Below, piece by piece: positions 45,901 through 57,104 of a DNA stretch of 64,000 nucleotides. Location: positions 186,001 to 250,000 of the forward strand of contig NC_068567.1 in assembly GCF_025698545.1 (NCBI RefSeq), written 5' to 3'. How positions within the stretch are numbered: the stretch's first letter is position 1; the number at the start of each line of letters is the position of its first letter. This stretch comes from Gossypium raimondii (taxonomy: Eukaryota; Streptophyta; Magnoliopsida; Malvales; Malvaceae). A model generated the notes under the pieces. That model saw only the letters and a program-made list of their open reading frames with translations. It searched no databases and had not been told where the DNA came from. Position numbers and translations under genes: made by a program.

Positions 45901-48900
45901 TTTATAGTACTCAGAGGCTTGTAAATGTTGGAAGCTGGTTGAAGCTATATCATACTATTCCCCGAACTTTTCGGTATATATATAAATAGTAAAGTAATTT
46001 TGGTAATAATGGCAAGTACAGGTTAAAGGTTACCGTTGATGGCAATTTAATGTTGGTTGAAATTAGCCATTGAAATGACTATTAAATGATATGTTTTGAT
46101 ATTTAAATAGTATTAACATGCTTGATGAGTACGTTTAAAGGGGTGAACGAGGAAAATCATATAAGTATATTGGATATTAGTTTATGATAGTGTATTTGGT
46201 AAAACATGTTTATAAGTATTAGGCTATCTTGGTAAGTTGGACATTTGATCATTGGTATTAATATGTCATGCATAAGACTTGAATTTGGCTAAGTTTAAAT
46301 ATTTTGAATTGACTCTTGAATGTGTTTAAATGTTTATATAGGTGAAATGTGAAATTGGGCGAAGAATAAAGCTTGAAAATTACCTTATTTTGTCTACACG
46401 GGCAGAGACACAGGCTTGTGTCTCAGCCGTGTGTCAGCACATGGGCGTGTGTCCTGGCCATGTGTCCCTTACATCTTAAAATTTTAAAACAGAATTCTCA
46501 GAATTGATCACACGGCCTGGCACACGGGCGTGTGGCTTGGCCGTGTAACCCATGCACTTAAATGTATTGCAAGTCAGAGAGTTACACGGGCTGGGGACAC
46601 GACCGTGTGCCTTACTTCAAATACCACACGGCCTAAGACACGGGTGTGTCACTTGGCCTTGTAAGCCACACGGCCTGACCACATGGGTGTGTCCCCTGCG
46701 CCTTGGAAAATTTTGAAATTTCGCGAAAAATTCTCTGAGTTTCCGATTTAGTCTCGATTCGATTCTAAAGTGAAATTTGAGCCTTGAGCGCTCTCATAAG
46801 GATTTTATGAATAATATCCGACATGAATGTTAAATAATAATATGAAATGTTTGTATTTAATCTGTTTATTCTGGTAATACTCCATAACCCTGTTCCGGCG
46901 ACGGATACGAGTTAGGGGTGTTACACAAAATATAATTTAACTTCTAGTACAAGGGCCTCCATGGCATTTTTACCAGCATGAACACTTTTTGGAACATTTT
47001 TCAGAGTCAAAGTGTGTATCTTCTTTCCTAATGAACTCAAAGTTATTGAACACAATATATTTAATATTCAATTGGGAAAAGTCCTATTAAGTGCTTTCAT
47101 CTAACATTAGAGCTTAACTTAGATGTTATATTTAGTCATACTTAAGAGGTCACCCTTTTTTGGTCAATCTTAAGAGACGACCTTAACAAATCTGAAGTTC
47201 CAAGTCCCAACATCAACAATATTTCTTCCATACTCATGTTATAGCCTACCAAAAACAAATATATATATATATACTCTGAATCTTATTCCTCGTGAAATAG
47301 GTCTCACATAATGAGGAAAGAGTGACAAAGCATAAGAGAGAAAGATAAGACGATACCTTTTCAATACCATGTTTTGGTACTCTAAGTCTCTTGGGAAAAG
47401 ATACTCCAAAAGGGCCCATAAGATTGACATTCAAAGTTTTTTCTCCCTTATTATGGACCAAAACAACCCCTTCTTTGGACCCTGGAAAGGAATAAGGAAA
47501 TGGAATTAATTATTCATCTATTAGAAAATGTAGGAAAGATTATGTTACTAATGGAGTCTTAACACTGGAGTAACAATCTAGCATACCATATTTTTTTTGA
47601 CAAAACTAGCATACCATATTTAATCCAACCAGGATGTGGTAAATATGAAACCTCAAGATATACTATTTTATAGCCTTCAACGTGGTAAAAATGAAAATTT
47701 CCAAACAAACACTTATTGATTTATTGCTTTTAATTGTTTATCATTTGGATGGAACAAGGTTAGATAATACATATGAATTAAACATCACTGTTAGCATGAA
47801 TTTCCCTTTTTCTTATGGCAACAATGACAAAAAAAAAAAAAAATTCAACACCACTAGATGACGTGTCAGATTTAAAAAGGAAAAGCATTTATGGAGGTAG
47901 ACATGACATGAAACACTATAGCTTTAATAAACACATGTTTACTAATTTTATAGTGTCATATTTACACAGTTAACATGACATATAAAACACAAACATGGGT
48001 TGTCAAGTTTGATGGAGGATGGAAATATACTTAACAGATGCAATACATGTTAAAAAAAGGAAAAAGAAAAGAAATAAAGGGACACTGTTGCTAAAACTAC
48101 ATATCGGGTGGTGAATCAAGACAAGGACACAAAAGGAACTAGGAACAGGTCATGGAGAAGAAGGTGAAGAAGGGAAGTGATTGTGAAAGATGATGGAAGA
48201 GAGAACAATATAGTGAGCAACAGAAAAAGGAGACAGAGAAAATAAAAACAAGCACTTAACTGATCTATTGTATCTGTCAAAATATGTTCTCAACATAAGA
48301 AGTATTAATGGAAATAAACCTAGAACCTTATTATTTAAATCAACACATTCACATGAAAAGGAAAACCATAACCTTATATTCTAAAGATTTTAATTTTCAT
48401 AAAAAACCAGATGCCTAACAATAAGATTTCGATCACTTATATTTCACTGTGGAGAAACAACTCCTAAAAGGAAGTAGTCATCCACTATTCCTAGTATTGA
48501 TCTTTTCCATCATACCTAAATTTTGCACCATTAAGAAACATGAACATTCTCACCGTTTTTACCTTATTGACTCCAGGTTTTAGCCTCCAATTTGTTTTCG
48601 CTGAAACCACCTTACATCAATAACTTCAAAAGAAAATAGAAGGAAGGTTATTGCCTCTCTATCATCCATGTTTTGCAGAGGATATTATCATATTTGGTTG
48701 TAGTAATATTTCAATCCTAAGCTAGAACTAGATGGCTTATTCAGACCATGTTGTTTAGGGATAACTGCAAGTAGCCTTAGTAGCAGAACAAGTTGCAATG
48801 ACAGTTCAATAAAGGATCAACCCGAATTTAAGGCTACAACAAAAGCCAAAAGTTAAGAAATTTGGGATTGCACAATTAGTGTACAAATGGTGTAGCCATA

Positions 48901-49912
48901 TGCAACTTTAACAATCAGTCCATGGATTACACAGTTACCAAACAAATTTTCTTTCTTCCCCCAGTAGTTACAAACATTTCATAACTCTATTTCTTCAATC
49001 ATTTTAGAGGATTAAAAATCAAGAATTTTTACTGTACATAAGTACTCTATTAGGCATTCAATGCATACTCAATTCCACTTCTCATTTCTATAATAAAGGC
49101 AAAACAACACATATAATTAACTTATTTGAAGTTCCATCAATGCATTGAATGAATAATAAAGAGAAAATTAAATTACCAGTTCCAAAACCCTTAACGCATG
49201 CAATCAAAGAGTTTTGATCTTCACATCTACTAGCTATGCCGGCACATGTATCATCAATCTCAGACTTGGAATCATTTCCAATTACATTTGACTTTGTCGT
49301 CTTCTTCTTTTCCTTATCCTTGTTTGTATAACCTCTTTTCACAGTGTTTGTACTATTTAGATTGTTTCCACCACCTACATTATTTTTCTTCTCCTTATTT
49401 TCCTTCATTGTTTTATCACTTTTCGGATTTGAAGTTAAACTTGGATTGTTTCCTCTAACTTTTTCCTTTTGAGGAGATGCACTCACCTTCTTGGGTTTAC
49501 CCAATGGTTTTGGATCTTTCTTGTCACCGAGAAGTGGCATCAAAAAATCCGTTTTATTGGATGAATTCGGATCAAGTTTTGGATTCAATTTCTTCTTGCC
49601 TGAAGCCGATATAAGAATTGGCAACGGAGAGCTCTAAAATCCCAACAACAAATAGTTTTTTCTTAATCTCTTGATGAATGAAAACAAAAAACGAAAATAA
49701 TAAATGAAATAATAAATGCTGGAGATAGATTAGATTGGTAGAACGAAAAAGAAACGTACAGGCGGCGTTGTAGAAGTAGAAACAGTGTCATTCTTTGATG
49801 GAGATTCATTAGCTAAGTATCTAAGCTTCAAAGACGACGACGAAGAAGCATTGGAAACATCAGTGACGATTAAAAACAATAAAATCGATATTGTCATTGC
49901 ATTTCTATCCAT
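42921..49912 (-). CDS. Type I single-pass membrane protein of unknown function (4 exons)
   Basis: Exons on the complement: 49760-49912, 49177-49633, 47357-47481 and 42921-43376, giving 396 residues. Residues 1-22 are a signal peptide (MDRNAMTISILLFLIVTDVS). Next is a very Lys/Asn/Ser-rich, probably disordered segment (about 55-175). A small domain with paired cysteines (DTCAGIASRCEDQNSLIACV) follows, then a beta-rich domain (KEGVVLVHNKGEKTLNVNL). One membrane helix spans about 296-316 (AYFLIVAFIIFGGSLACC). The cytosolic tail is acidic and ends with two W/D motifs, WDDDWDEDM and WENDWDD. I think this matches an uncharacterised plant family (possibly DUF7356) but am not sure. Intron 3 is 3980 bp because of nested transposons. 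Confidence 0.82.
45125..45530 (+). repeat. Degenerate tandem array inside solo LTR 2
   Basis: About a dozen irregular units built around GAGCTTCCCGTTAT and GGCTCTTTGTGAG, spaced roughly 25-45 bp. The units have diverged, so the array is old. Confidence 0.75.
46395..46705. repeat. ACACGG/CCGTGT palindromic array inside solo LTR 2
   Basis: Many copies of CACACGGCC, ACACGGGCGTGTG and GGCCGTGT in alternating orientation, for example GGCACACGGGCGTGTGGC. It is GC-rich compared with the rest of the LTR. Arrays like this occur in related plant LTRs as far as I recall. Confidence 0.75.
47482..49176. other. Intron 2 of the membrane-protein gene
   Basis: 1695 bp with purine-rich stretches (48050-48250) and AT-rich DNA. 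No transposon ends and no nested gene recognised. Confidence 0.6.
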
Positions 49913-50391
49913 CACCTTCTTAAACAACAACAATATAATAGATCTGGTGGAGAACCAGAGATGAACAACCTTGGAAAAAGAAGAAGAATGGAAACAACAA
50001 GAAAATCAGAAATTAAAAAAAAAAATTATGAAGAAATGCTGCAAAATTCAGAATTCAGTCGATGCCAACGCTTATGTTTTACGAAATTTTGGGTTAATTT
50101 TTTTTTATGAATAATAAAATGTATAATCTGAGATATATGCCTATAATAATATTAATCTCTGACCTACAAAAATAACAATAAGTTATATTTTATTAATGAA
50201 TAAATATAAAAATCATTTCATGCAAATTATTTTCGTGTATAATCTGAGACATATGCGCCCTATAATAATGATTTGATTCAAGTTTACTTTATCTGGATAA
50301 GGCTCTTTTTCCCTGTTTTGTTCGCTTTCCTGCCACTCAGCTGATTTTGTCCACCATACCTCTCTCTTATTCTCTGTAATCATAATCAGCC
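49913..50391. promoter_or_regulatory. Divergent promoter between the membrane-protein and PPR genes
   Basis: The two start codons are 479 bp apart on opposite strands. A direct repeat, GTATAATCTGAGATATATGC at 50121 and GTATAATCTGAGACATATGC at about 50237, sits in the middle. Both are followed by CCTATAATAAT, which could serve as a TATA-like signal. Confidence 0.5.
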
Positions 50392-51846
50392 ATGTCTTCT
50401 CTATTTCATAATACTTCCATTTTCTGCAATCCCACGAGAACCCATGGTTGCAAGCTTCATGTTCTTACAATGGTTTCATTGCCTTCCAAAGCTCATGGAA
50501 CCATAACATCACCAGGCTGCTCTGATGAAAGAACAGCCAGAATTCGGGTTGTGAATTTCCTGGACAAAATCAAAGCAATACCCTTTAAAGACACGAATGG
50601 AATTCTCAGCTTGATGGAGAAAGATGCGAGCAATTGGACCTTATCAGCTTTCAATGGTCTGTTAATGGCATTGCTTACAGCAGACGAGGCTGATCGAGCC
50701 GTGGAACTGTTCTCCAATGCATCAGGTTTGGGTTTATCACCGAATGGTTGGACATTTTCCATCATCATTAGATGCTTGTGTAAGAGAAACGACCTTGATG
50801 AAGCTCAACGAGTTTTACACCACATGATGGAAAATGGGTACAATCCAAATGTGATAACATTTACAATTCTCATTGATTCATTGTGCAAAAGAGGCAAATT
50901 GGGGTATGCTTTTCGAGTTCTTGAACTAATGGGTGGAATTGGGTGCAAACCAAATGTTCAAACATACAATTGCTTGTTAAAGGGATTATGTTATATTGGG
51001 AAAGTCGAACAAGCTCATGAAATGTTGATGAACATGGAGAAAGAATCAATAAAACCTGATATTTATTCATTTACAGCTATTATGGATGGTTTTTGTAAAG
51101 TGGGTAGATCAGATGAGGCAATGGAATTGCTTAACCAAGCTTTGGTTATGGGGTTAGAACCAAATGTGGTCATTTTCAACACTCTTTTCACTGGTTATAA
51201 CAAGGAAGGAAGGCCACAACATGGGTTTAAAGTGTTAAAGCTTATGAAGGACAAAAATTGCAGCCCTGATAGTATTAGTTACAGCACCTTAATGAGTGGG
51301 TTGCTGAAATGGGGAAAAACAAGAGCTGCATTAAAAGTGTATAAAGAAATGATGGGTATTGGCTTTGAAGTTGAAGGAAAGATGCTGAGCAGTTTGCTTA
51401 GAGGTTTATGCATGAAATCATGGGAAGAAAAAGACTTGGTTCAAGATGCATACCAAGTGTTCGATAAAATGCGGAAGAAGGATTCTATCATTGATCATAG
51501 TAGCTATGGGTTTATGATTCGAACACTTTGTATGGTGAGGAAAATGGAGGAGGCTGTTTACCATTTGAAGGAAATGATTGGAATGGGGTACATTCCTAGG
51601 ACGATAACCTTTAACAATGTGATTCAAGGGCTTTGTATTGAAGGAAAGATCCATGAGGCATTGGTGGTGTTGGTTACTATGTATGAAAATGGTAAAATCC
51701 CAAGTAGAACATCGTATGACATGTTGGTTAAAGAGTTTAATCGACAGGGGTTGTTGTTGGGTGCTTGTAATGTTTATGGTGCTGCTTTGAAGCAAGGTGT
51801 AGTCCCACATAGGATCCCACTAAGACTAAATAGCCATAGTTATTGA
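50392..51846 (+). CDS. P-class pentatricopeptide repeat protein (intronless)
   Basis: A single 484-residue frame starts at an ATG in context AGCCATGTC. After a Ser/His-containing N-terminus that could be an organelle-targeting sequence (about residues 1-50), there are about ten 35-residue repeats with the usual P-type phrases: GWTFSIIIRCLCKRNDLDEA, NVITFTILIDSLCKRGKL, NVQTYNCLLKGLC, DIYSFTAIMDGFCKVGR, NVVIFNTLFTGY, DSISYSTLMSGL and TITFNNVIQGLCIEGKI. There is no E, DYW or SMR domain. P-class PPRs bind single-stranded RNA in mitochondria or plastids and act in RNA stability, splicing or translation; the target is unknown. Lack of introns is normal for the family. Its 3' end has been copied twice downstream. 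Confidence 0.92.
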   Translation: MSSLFHNTSIFCNPTRTHGCKLHVLTMVSLPSKAHGTITSPGCSDERTARIRVVNFLDKIKAIPFKDTNGILSLMEKDASNWTLSAFNGLLMALLTADEADRAVELFSNASGLGLSPNGWTFSIIIRCLCKRNDLDEAQRVLHHMMENGYNPNVITFTILIDSLCKRGKLGYAFRVLELMGGIGCKPNVQTYNCLLKGLCYIGKVEQAHEMLMNMEKESIKPDIYSFTAIMDGFCKVGRSDEAMELLNQALVMGLEPNVVIFNTLFTGYNKEGRPQHGFKVLKLMKDKNCSPDSISYSTLMSGLLKWGKTRAALKVYKEMMGIGFEVEGKMLSSLLRGLCMKSWEEKDLVQDAYQVFDKMRKKDSIIDHSSYGFMIRTLCMVRKMEEAVYHLKEMIGMGYIPRTITFNNVIQGLCIEGKIHEALVVLVTMYENGKIPSRTSYDMLVKEFNRQGLLLGACNVYGAALKQGVVPHRIPLRLNSHSY

Positions 51847-52109
51847 CTCTTCCTAGCTAGACCAATGGATCTCTCACCAGATTTGTTTTGGGCATGAAGC
51901 GTTTATATTGGATTTTATCTTTGGGATTTGTCTCTTGTTTTCTTTGGGAGCTTTACCGAATTAATGGAGTAGGATTCAAATCCCATTGAATGCAAATATT
52001 GAGATCTCTTTAATAGATGAAAACGCTTTCGCTTTATGAATTCAACTCAAGATAAAATCAAAAATAAGTATCTTGGACCTAATACTGGACTTGCTGAAAA
52101 TTTCAATCG

Positions 52110-52225
52110 GTAGAGCCAATTGTGGGGTGCTTGTATTGTCTACTATGCTGCTTTGACGCAAGGTGTAGTCCAGCATAGGATCCCCATTAGATTGCCATAG
52201 TTGTTGTTGAATCTTCCTTGTACTA
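52110..52225 (+). pseudogene. Decayed copy of the PPR 3' end
   Basis: GGGTGCTTGTATTGTCTACT, GCTGCTTTGACGCAAGGTG and TAGTCCAGCATAGGATCCC match 51757-51860 (GGGTGCTTGTAATGTTTATG, GCTGCTTTGAAGCAAGGTG, TAGTCCCACATAGGATCCC). It lies about 360 bp past the gene, which points to an earlier local duplication of the last 100 or so bases of the PPR gene. Confidence 0.8.
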
Positions 52226-54935
52226 GGAAGGTTAAAATATCTCGTAAATTTTTGTATTATTCGTAAATTTGGAATACAGTACCTATACTTTTCTTTTGGA
52301 ATTTAGTCTCTCTGCTTTTTAGATTTTAAAATTCAGGTCTAAATTGTTAACATTATTTTTTATTAAATTGATTGGTATAATATTTTGAAATATAAAAATA
52401 CCTCACTTTATAGCTTTGCAACTAAAAGAAAGTAAACTACACTAGTAGCCACCCAACAATTAGTAAATTTCATTTTTGGTTACCGGTCTACTAGCTAATA
52501 AAGGTAACTTTTGAAATTGTCATAATAGTAATTTTAACTCTCAATATTTACACATTATGTAATTTAATATTCTTCTTTTTTTTACAATTTTATTTTTCTT
52601 TGTGACCCTTTCACCTAAAAACTAAAAAATAAATTTACCATTTCAAATTTTAATAAAATATACAAAAACAGAAACACTCAAAATCCAAAATAATAGTTTT
52701 ATCTTTTCTCATTTCTCATTATTTCGAATTAACCTTCACAAAAAAAAAGAAAGAGAATAAATTACACAATGTGTAAATGTTGAGCGTTAATTTTATAAAA
52801 TAATTTATAAATATTAAGAGTTAAATTTATTATTATATCAATTTTAAAATCCCAATTATAATTTGTATAAATCATTTTATTATTAAAAAAAGAGAGAGAT
52901 TCAAACCAATTATAACTCTCTTTAAAAAAAAATGGTGGAATTTTTTTATATGGAAAAAAGAGAGAGAATGTTGTTGGATATTGAAAGTGTAGGTGATGAC
53001 CACCATCCCACTCAACATCAAATGGAATTTTCCCTTGCTTGAAAAGAAAATAACCAAATCTGTTAAGTGGAAGAAAAATCTTGTGGGATAAGAGGACATA
53101 AATCTAAAAACATTGTCTCTTTTTTATATATATAATACTACATAATGTGACCATAATTGAATGAGCTAAATGTACATCACAAAAATATATTTATTATTCT
53201 TTTAACATAAAAATAACTTCACCCACATCCATATACATATAGCTGAATCAACACAATACATCATGCTGACATTTTCATGAGGTTTTTTTTTTTAATTTAC
53301 ACTTAGATTACTAAATTATTAATAAGTTTATATTTTAGTCATTAAACTTTAAAAAGTTATAAAATAGTCATTAAACTATTTAACGTTTTTAAAGTCTGCT
53401 AATGAGGTCCAAAAGACGATTTGATGATCTATATGGCGGATTAGGGCCTATCGATGATTAGAATAACATATCTTAGATTTAAATTGATCTGACGATCAGT
53501 GTTGAAGATCAGATAAGAAAGGTGTTTGGATTTTGGTTTGCAGATTCGTGACTTCCAAAGCTATTTCATGGAGAAAAAGAGCTTTCAATTGGTGCAGGTG
53601 GTGCGAACATAAAAGGTCATATAACAACAATTTTAACAACCCAACAACTTAAATGAAAACTTACTAATAGTTTAGTAACCTTAAATGTAATTTACCATTA
53701 TTTTTTTTATAATACCATATTGGATGAGGGTACCTAACGGGAGTTTTAATCACTTCTCTAAATGTATAATTTTTTAATTAAACATAAATAAAATGAGAGA
53801 AATTATGGTAAAGATTATCGAAATGTTGAATCTAGCATTGATATCAACACAACATTTGAGCAAAAATATTATATTATTACTATAAAATTCTTATTTTCGT
53901 CTTTTCATAAAATAAAACCTATACATTTAAAGATTTAGTTCAGTACTTGATAAGATTTATATACAAATTTTTCACTTCACTTGTAATCATTGTTATTTAT
54001 ATTGAGAGTATGACATAGTCTAGTCATCATTACTCATTAACTTCACATTCTTTGGCTTAAATTTTAATCTAGTCAATATTTACATTTTCTATCAATTTAA
54101 CAATTATTTTATTTTTCGAGTTAAATTTAGCCATTAAGTTTTTAAAATAATCATATTAATCTTTTAACAAAAATATTGACTAAAAAATAATTTTTAACGT
54201 TGTTGGTGTGACAACTTGCGTAACAAGACATGTACACTTCATGTTGACATAATATTATTTGTCTCATATGTCACATCAATAAATTATTTAAAAATTCAAA
54301 ATAAAAAAACATGTAAATTACTATGTGTGTTACTATATTTAAAATTTTAACATTTTAATTAATATTTATATTGAAAATTAATTTAATTTTGTTCGAAAAA
54401 TTTGATTTTTTAAAGATTAAAATTCAATTTAACTTAAAATAAAATAAAATCTAAATTTACCTTAAATAATAAATTTCACATTATACCTTATTTTTTCCTA
54501 AAAAAATGTTTAGAGCCGATTTTGAGAATTTAGGCTCATGAATTGTTTCATTACATTCTACGAGCGCCAATATGCGTGAAGTCACTCATCGAACGAGAGC
54601 GTTCAAGTTCACCGGCGCGTGCGTTGGCCTTTCTCTTTCAACGCGGTAGGTAAACCGGGCATCCAGTGGTAACCTAACATCAGCACGTTATTAACATGAC
54701 GTCATAGACAAAACGTGAAAAAAAAATCAACGGTATAATGATCGTTGACAGTTAACGCGTGTGCATGCTGAATCCCATTGACGGCGTGGACACTCAAAAA
54801 ACCATTTCTCCAAAGTAAAACAACAAATTCTCGTGGTTTTATACTAATAAAAGGATAGAGGTGAGGCTAAGTTAGGAACTTCAAGTCTCATATTTATTGC
54901 ATGAGAAGTGGCGCACTTTACGGTGGTGTCCACAC

Positions 54936-54936
<1 letters not shown>

Positions 54937-54994
<58 letters not shown>
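54937..54994. repeat. (TA)29 microsatellite
   Basis: 29 uninterrupted TA units between CACACG and CGCTTTCG. The matching place in R3 (61145-61154) has only about five units (CGTATATATATACGC). Confidence 0.95.
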
Positions 54995-54995
<1 letters not shown>

Positions 54996-56339
54996 GCTTT
55001 CGAAAAAATATGATCATCAATCTATAAGAGGATAATGTGTTTCAACACTCTTTAATCTATATTTTCTTGCATTAATAACAATATCGTTATCAATCAAATT
55101 AAAACTCAATTTCTATACTTTTCTTTTGATTTATCAAAATACAACATTAATTTTTAGAAAAATTATACTTGAAATAATAAAATTGAATAGAACAAAAACA
55201 TATATATTATTTTTAGAATTTTCTATATTTAATTAATATTTGTTTTATATTTTGGGTTTTGATAAAAAAACATATTTTCATATTTTAGAAATTTTGTAAT
55301 TTTTATTTTAATATAAAATTTAAAAGGAATATCAAACTTGTAAAAAATATATATTAATTTTTTTCTTAAGTTCAATCAAAACCAAAGAGTGATATAAACA
55401 ATTGGGATGAAATTTAATAATTTTCGAATATATTTGTATATTTAATTCGAATAAGTTAAAAATTTTAACTTTTGAAATAAATATATATTAATATAGACAA
55501 TATTTTAGATAAATATGATAGAAATATCGATTGATTCAAAATTTTATATGAATAATGAATTTAAATATATAAATAAATTTAACTATTGAATTGTTAAAAT
55601 ATTAATGATAAAAACTTCATGAAAAGGTGTAAAACCACTGTTTTACATCGATGTAAGTGAATCATTCGCTTATATTTATGTATGTATGTAGGTATATTGT
55701 AGGTTATCTTTGGACTCTTAATGAAATTTTTAACGTGATATATAATTCACTTTTGGGAGTTGTAATATAATATGATAAAGATAAATATCAAATTTATAAG
55801 TGATTTTTGGTCTATTTGGTGTAATTATATACATAAAACTTGAATTGCGGTTCATATGTATACATAAAAATTTAATTTTGATTCAGTTATACACATTTAA
55901 AGAAAGGCATACATACATTTATTTTCATATTGGATTAATATAATTATCGTATGCATGCAATATATCAATGTAAAATGGTATTAGTTTGATAATGTTGTTA
56001 GTGATTTATAAATATTGAATCAAATTAAAATTTTATGTATAAAATTACACAATAAATCAAAATTTATGTATAGTTTTAATATTTATCACATTATTTATTA
56101 ATTTATTGATAAAAATAAAAAACAATTTATGTATAAAATACAAATTTCTTACCATTTCACTTATATTCATAATTAAATAAAATTTTAAAAATATTTTAAT
56201 GTAAAATCTTTTCTTTAATTAATCATGTTACAAAATTTAAGGATATAGATACAAAATTGAAAATCTTGTAAAATATGAGGGCAAATATAACATTTAACCA
56301 AAAAGAAGGTGGGTAAGGAGACTAAGGAGTTCGCCGAGT

Positions 56340-56989
56340 CTTGAAGTATCATCGTGCGTGCAATTTCCATTTTTTCCCACAAAGTACCAAACGCTCTCTC
56401 TCTCTCTTTTGTTTTCTTTCCATCTTCTCTCTTTTTGTTTTGCTTTTGCATGCACACGATTTGTTTGCCGTTACTTCTTTTCATCGCCGATTTTCTTTTC
56501 CGTCGTCGGAGCTCCTCGTTTTCACGGTTCTCTCCATATTTATATATTCAAGCATCGTTAGTGAACATATATTTAACGCAAACAATAATTACAACGAAAA
56601 GGAAACTTAGTATGTTTTCCTTTTGTAACGATATTTAACGCCGGTGAAGGTAGTAGTGTTTCTAATTATCTTCTTGAAAAGGTTATATTTCTTTTCGTTT
56701 GTTTTTTTTTAAATTGATTTAGTCTCTTTGTTTGACCAATTTTGAATGCATTGCTTTTGCTTTTAGCTTACTCGTTGACTTTCCTTGAGAGAAATTTATC
56801 TATTGCGGGTGAATTTTTCACTGTTTTTTATACATATTTTGAATTTTGAAATTTTGTAGGAATTAAGTTTGGAGTTTGGCTTCAAGAGTCGCATGAATGT
56901 ACTCTGCGGTAGCGTCCACATCGATTGAGTGGAGAAAGCGGTTGGACTTTGCGATCTGGAGATTTTGCTAACCTCTGCGATAAGTGCGG
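56340..56989 (+). pseudogene. Dead copy of VAL2 promoter leader and exon 1
   Basis: The pyrimidine-rich leader (56395-56440), leader intron end (TTTTGTAGG at 56862-56870) and exon 1 (56876-56989) all match the working copy at 62580-63234. The start codon is changed to TTG (56876-56878). One base is lost in the first seven codons, giving TGA soon after, and one-base insertions occur in the GCGGTAGCGTCC and GAGAAAGCGG stretches. The donor site TGCGG/GTAAAT is still present. Exons 2 and 3 are absent: at about 57105 the sequence breaks into R2. It cannot encode VAL2. Confidence 0.85.
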
Positions 56990-57104
56990 GTAAATTGTAA
57001 AAATTATAATCACTTAATCGTCTTTTTTTAAGCTTAATAATTAGATAAGCTTGTGCTGACGAGACTTAGCCAGAACATTTGTAAATTTTGTTTTACTTGA
57101 TTTA

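Larger units (their letters stand above)
43747..46925 (+). mobile_element. Solo LTR 2 of a gypsy-type retrotransposon (3179 bp)
   Basis: Starts TGTAACAACTCGATTTTT and ends GAGTTAGGGGTGTTACA, with a perfect 5-bp duplication CAAAA at 43742-43746 and 46926-46930. It carries no gag-pol sequence and no second LTR. GGTTCGAGACCACCAAATCCG near the left and CCTGTTCCGGCGACGGATACG near the right correspond to the inverted ends of solo LTR 1, so the two are related families in opposite orientation. Two internal arrays are listed separately. Confidence 0.9.
43441..46974. mobile_element. MITE family A copy split by solo LTR 2 (intron)
   Basis: The left part 43441-43746 starts GGTAAAAGTATCATGGAGG. The right part 46926-46974 ends CTCCATGGCATTTTTACC. 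The MITE is flanked by the 9-bp duplication AGCATGAAC (43432-43440 and 46975-46983). Removing the LTR and one CAAAA restores a continuous right arm, GCAAAATATAATTTAACTTC. Confidence 0.88.

Noticed and set aside
49913-49933. Upstream extension of the membrane-protein gene
   Set aside because: Starts with TTG, not ATG; the ATG at 49912 is followed by a good signal peptide.
56341-56638. Several 67-94 codon frames in three phases
   Set aside because: They overlap each other in the CT-rich VAL2 leader copy and repeat at 62580-62908; chance frames of a low-complexity leader.
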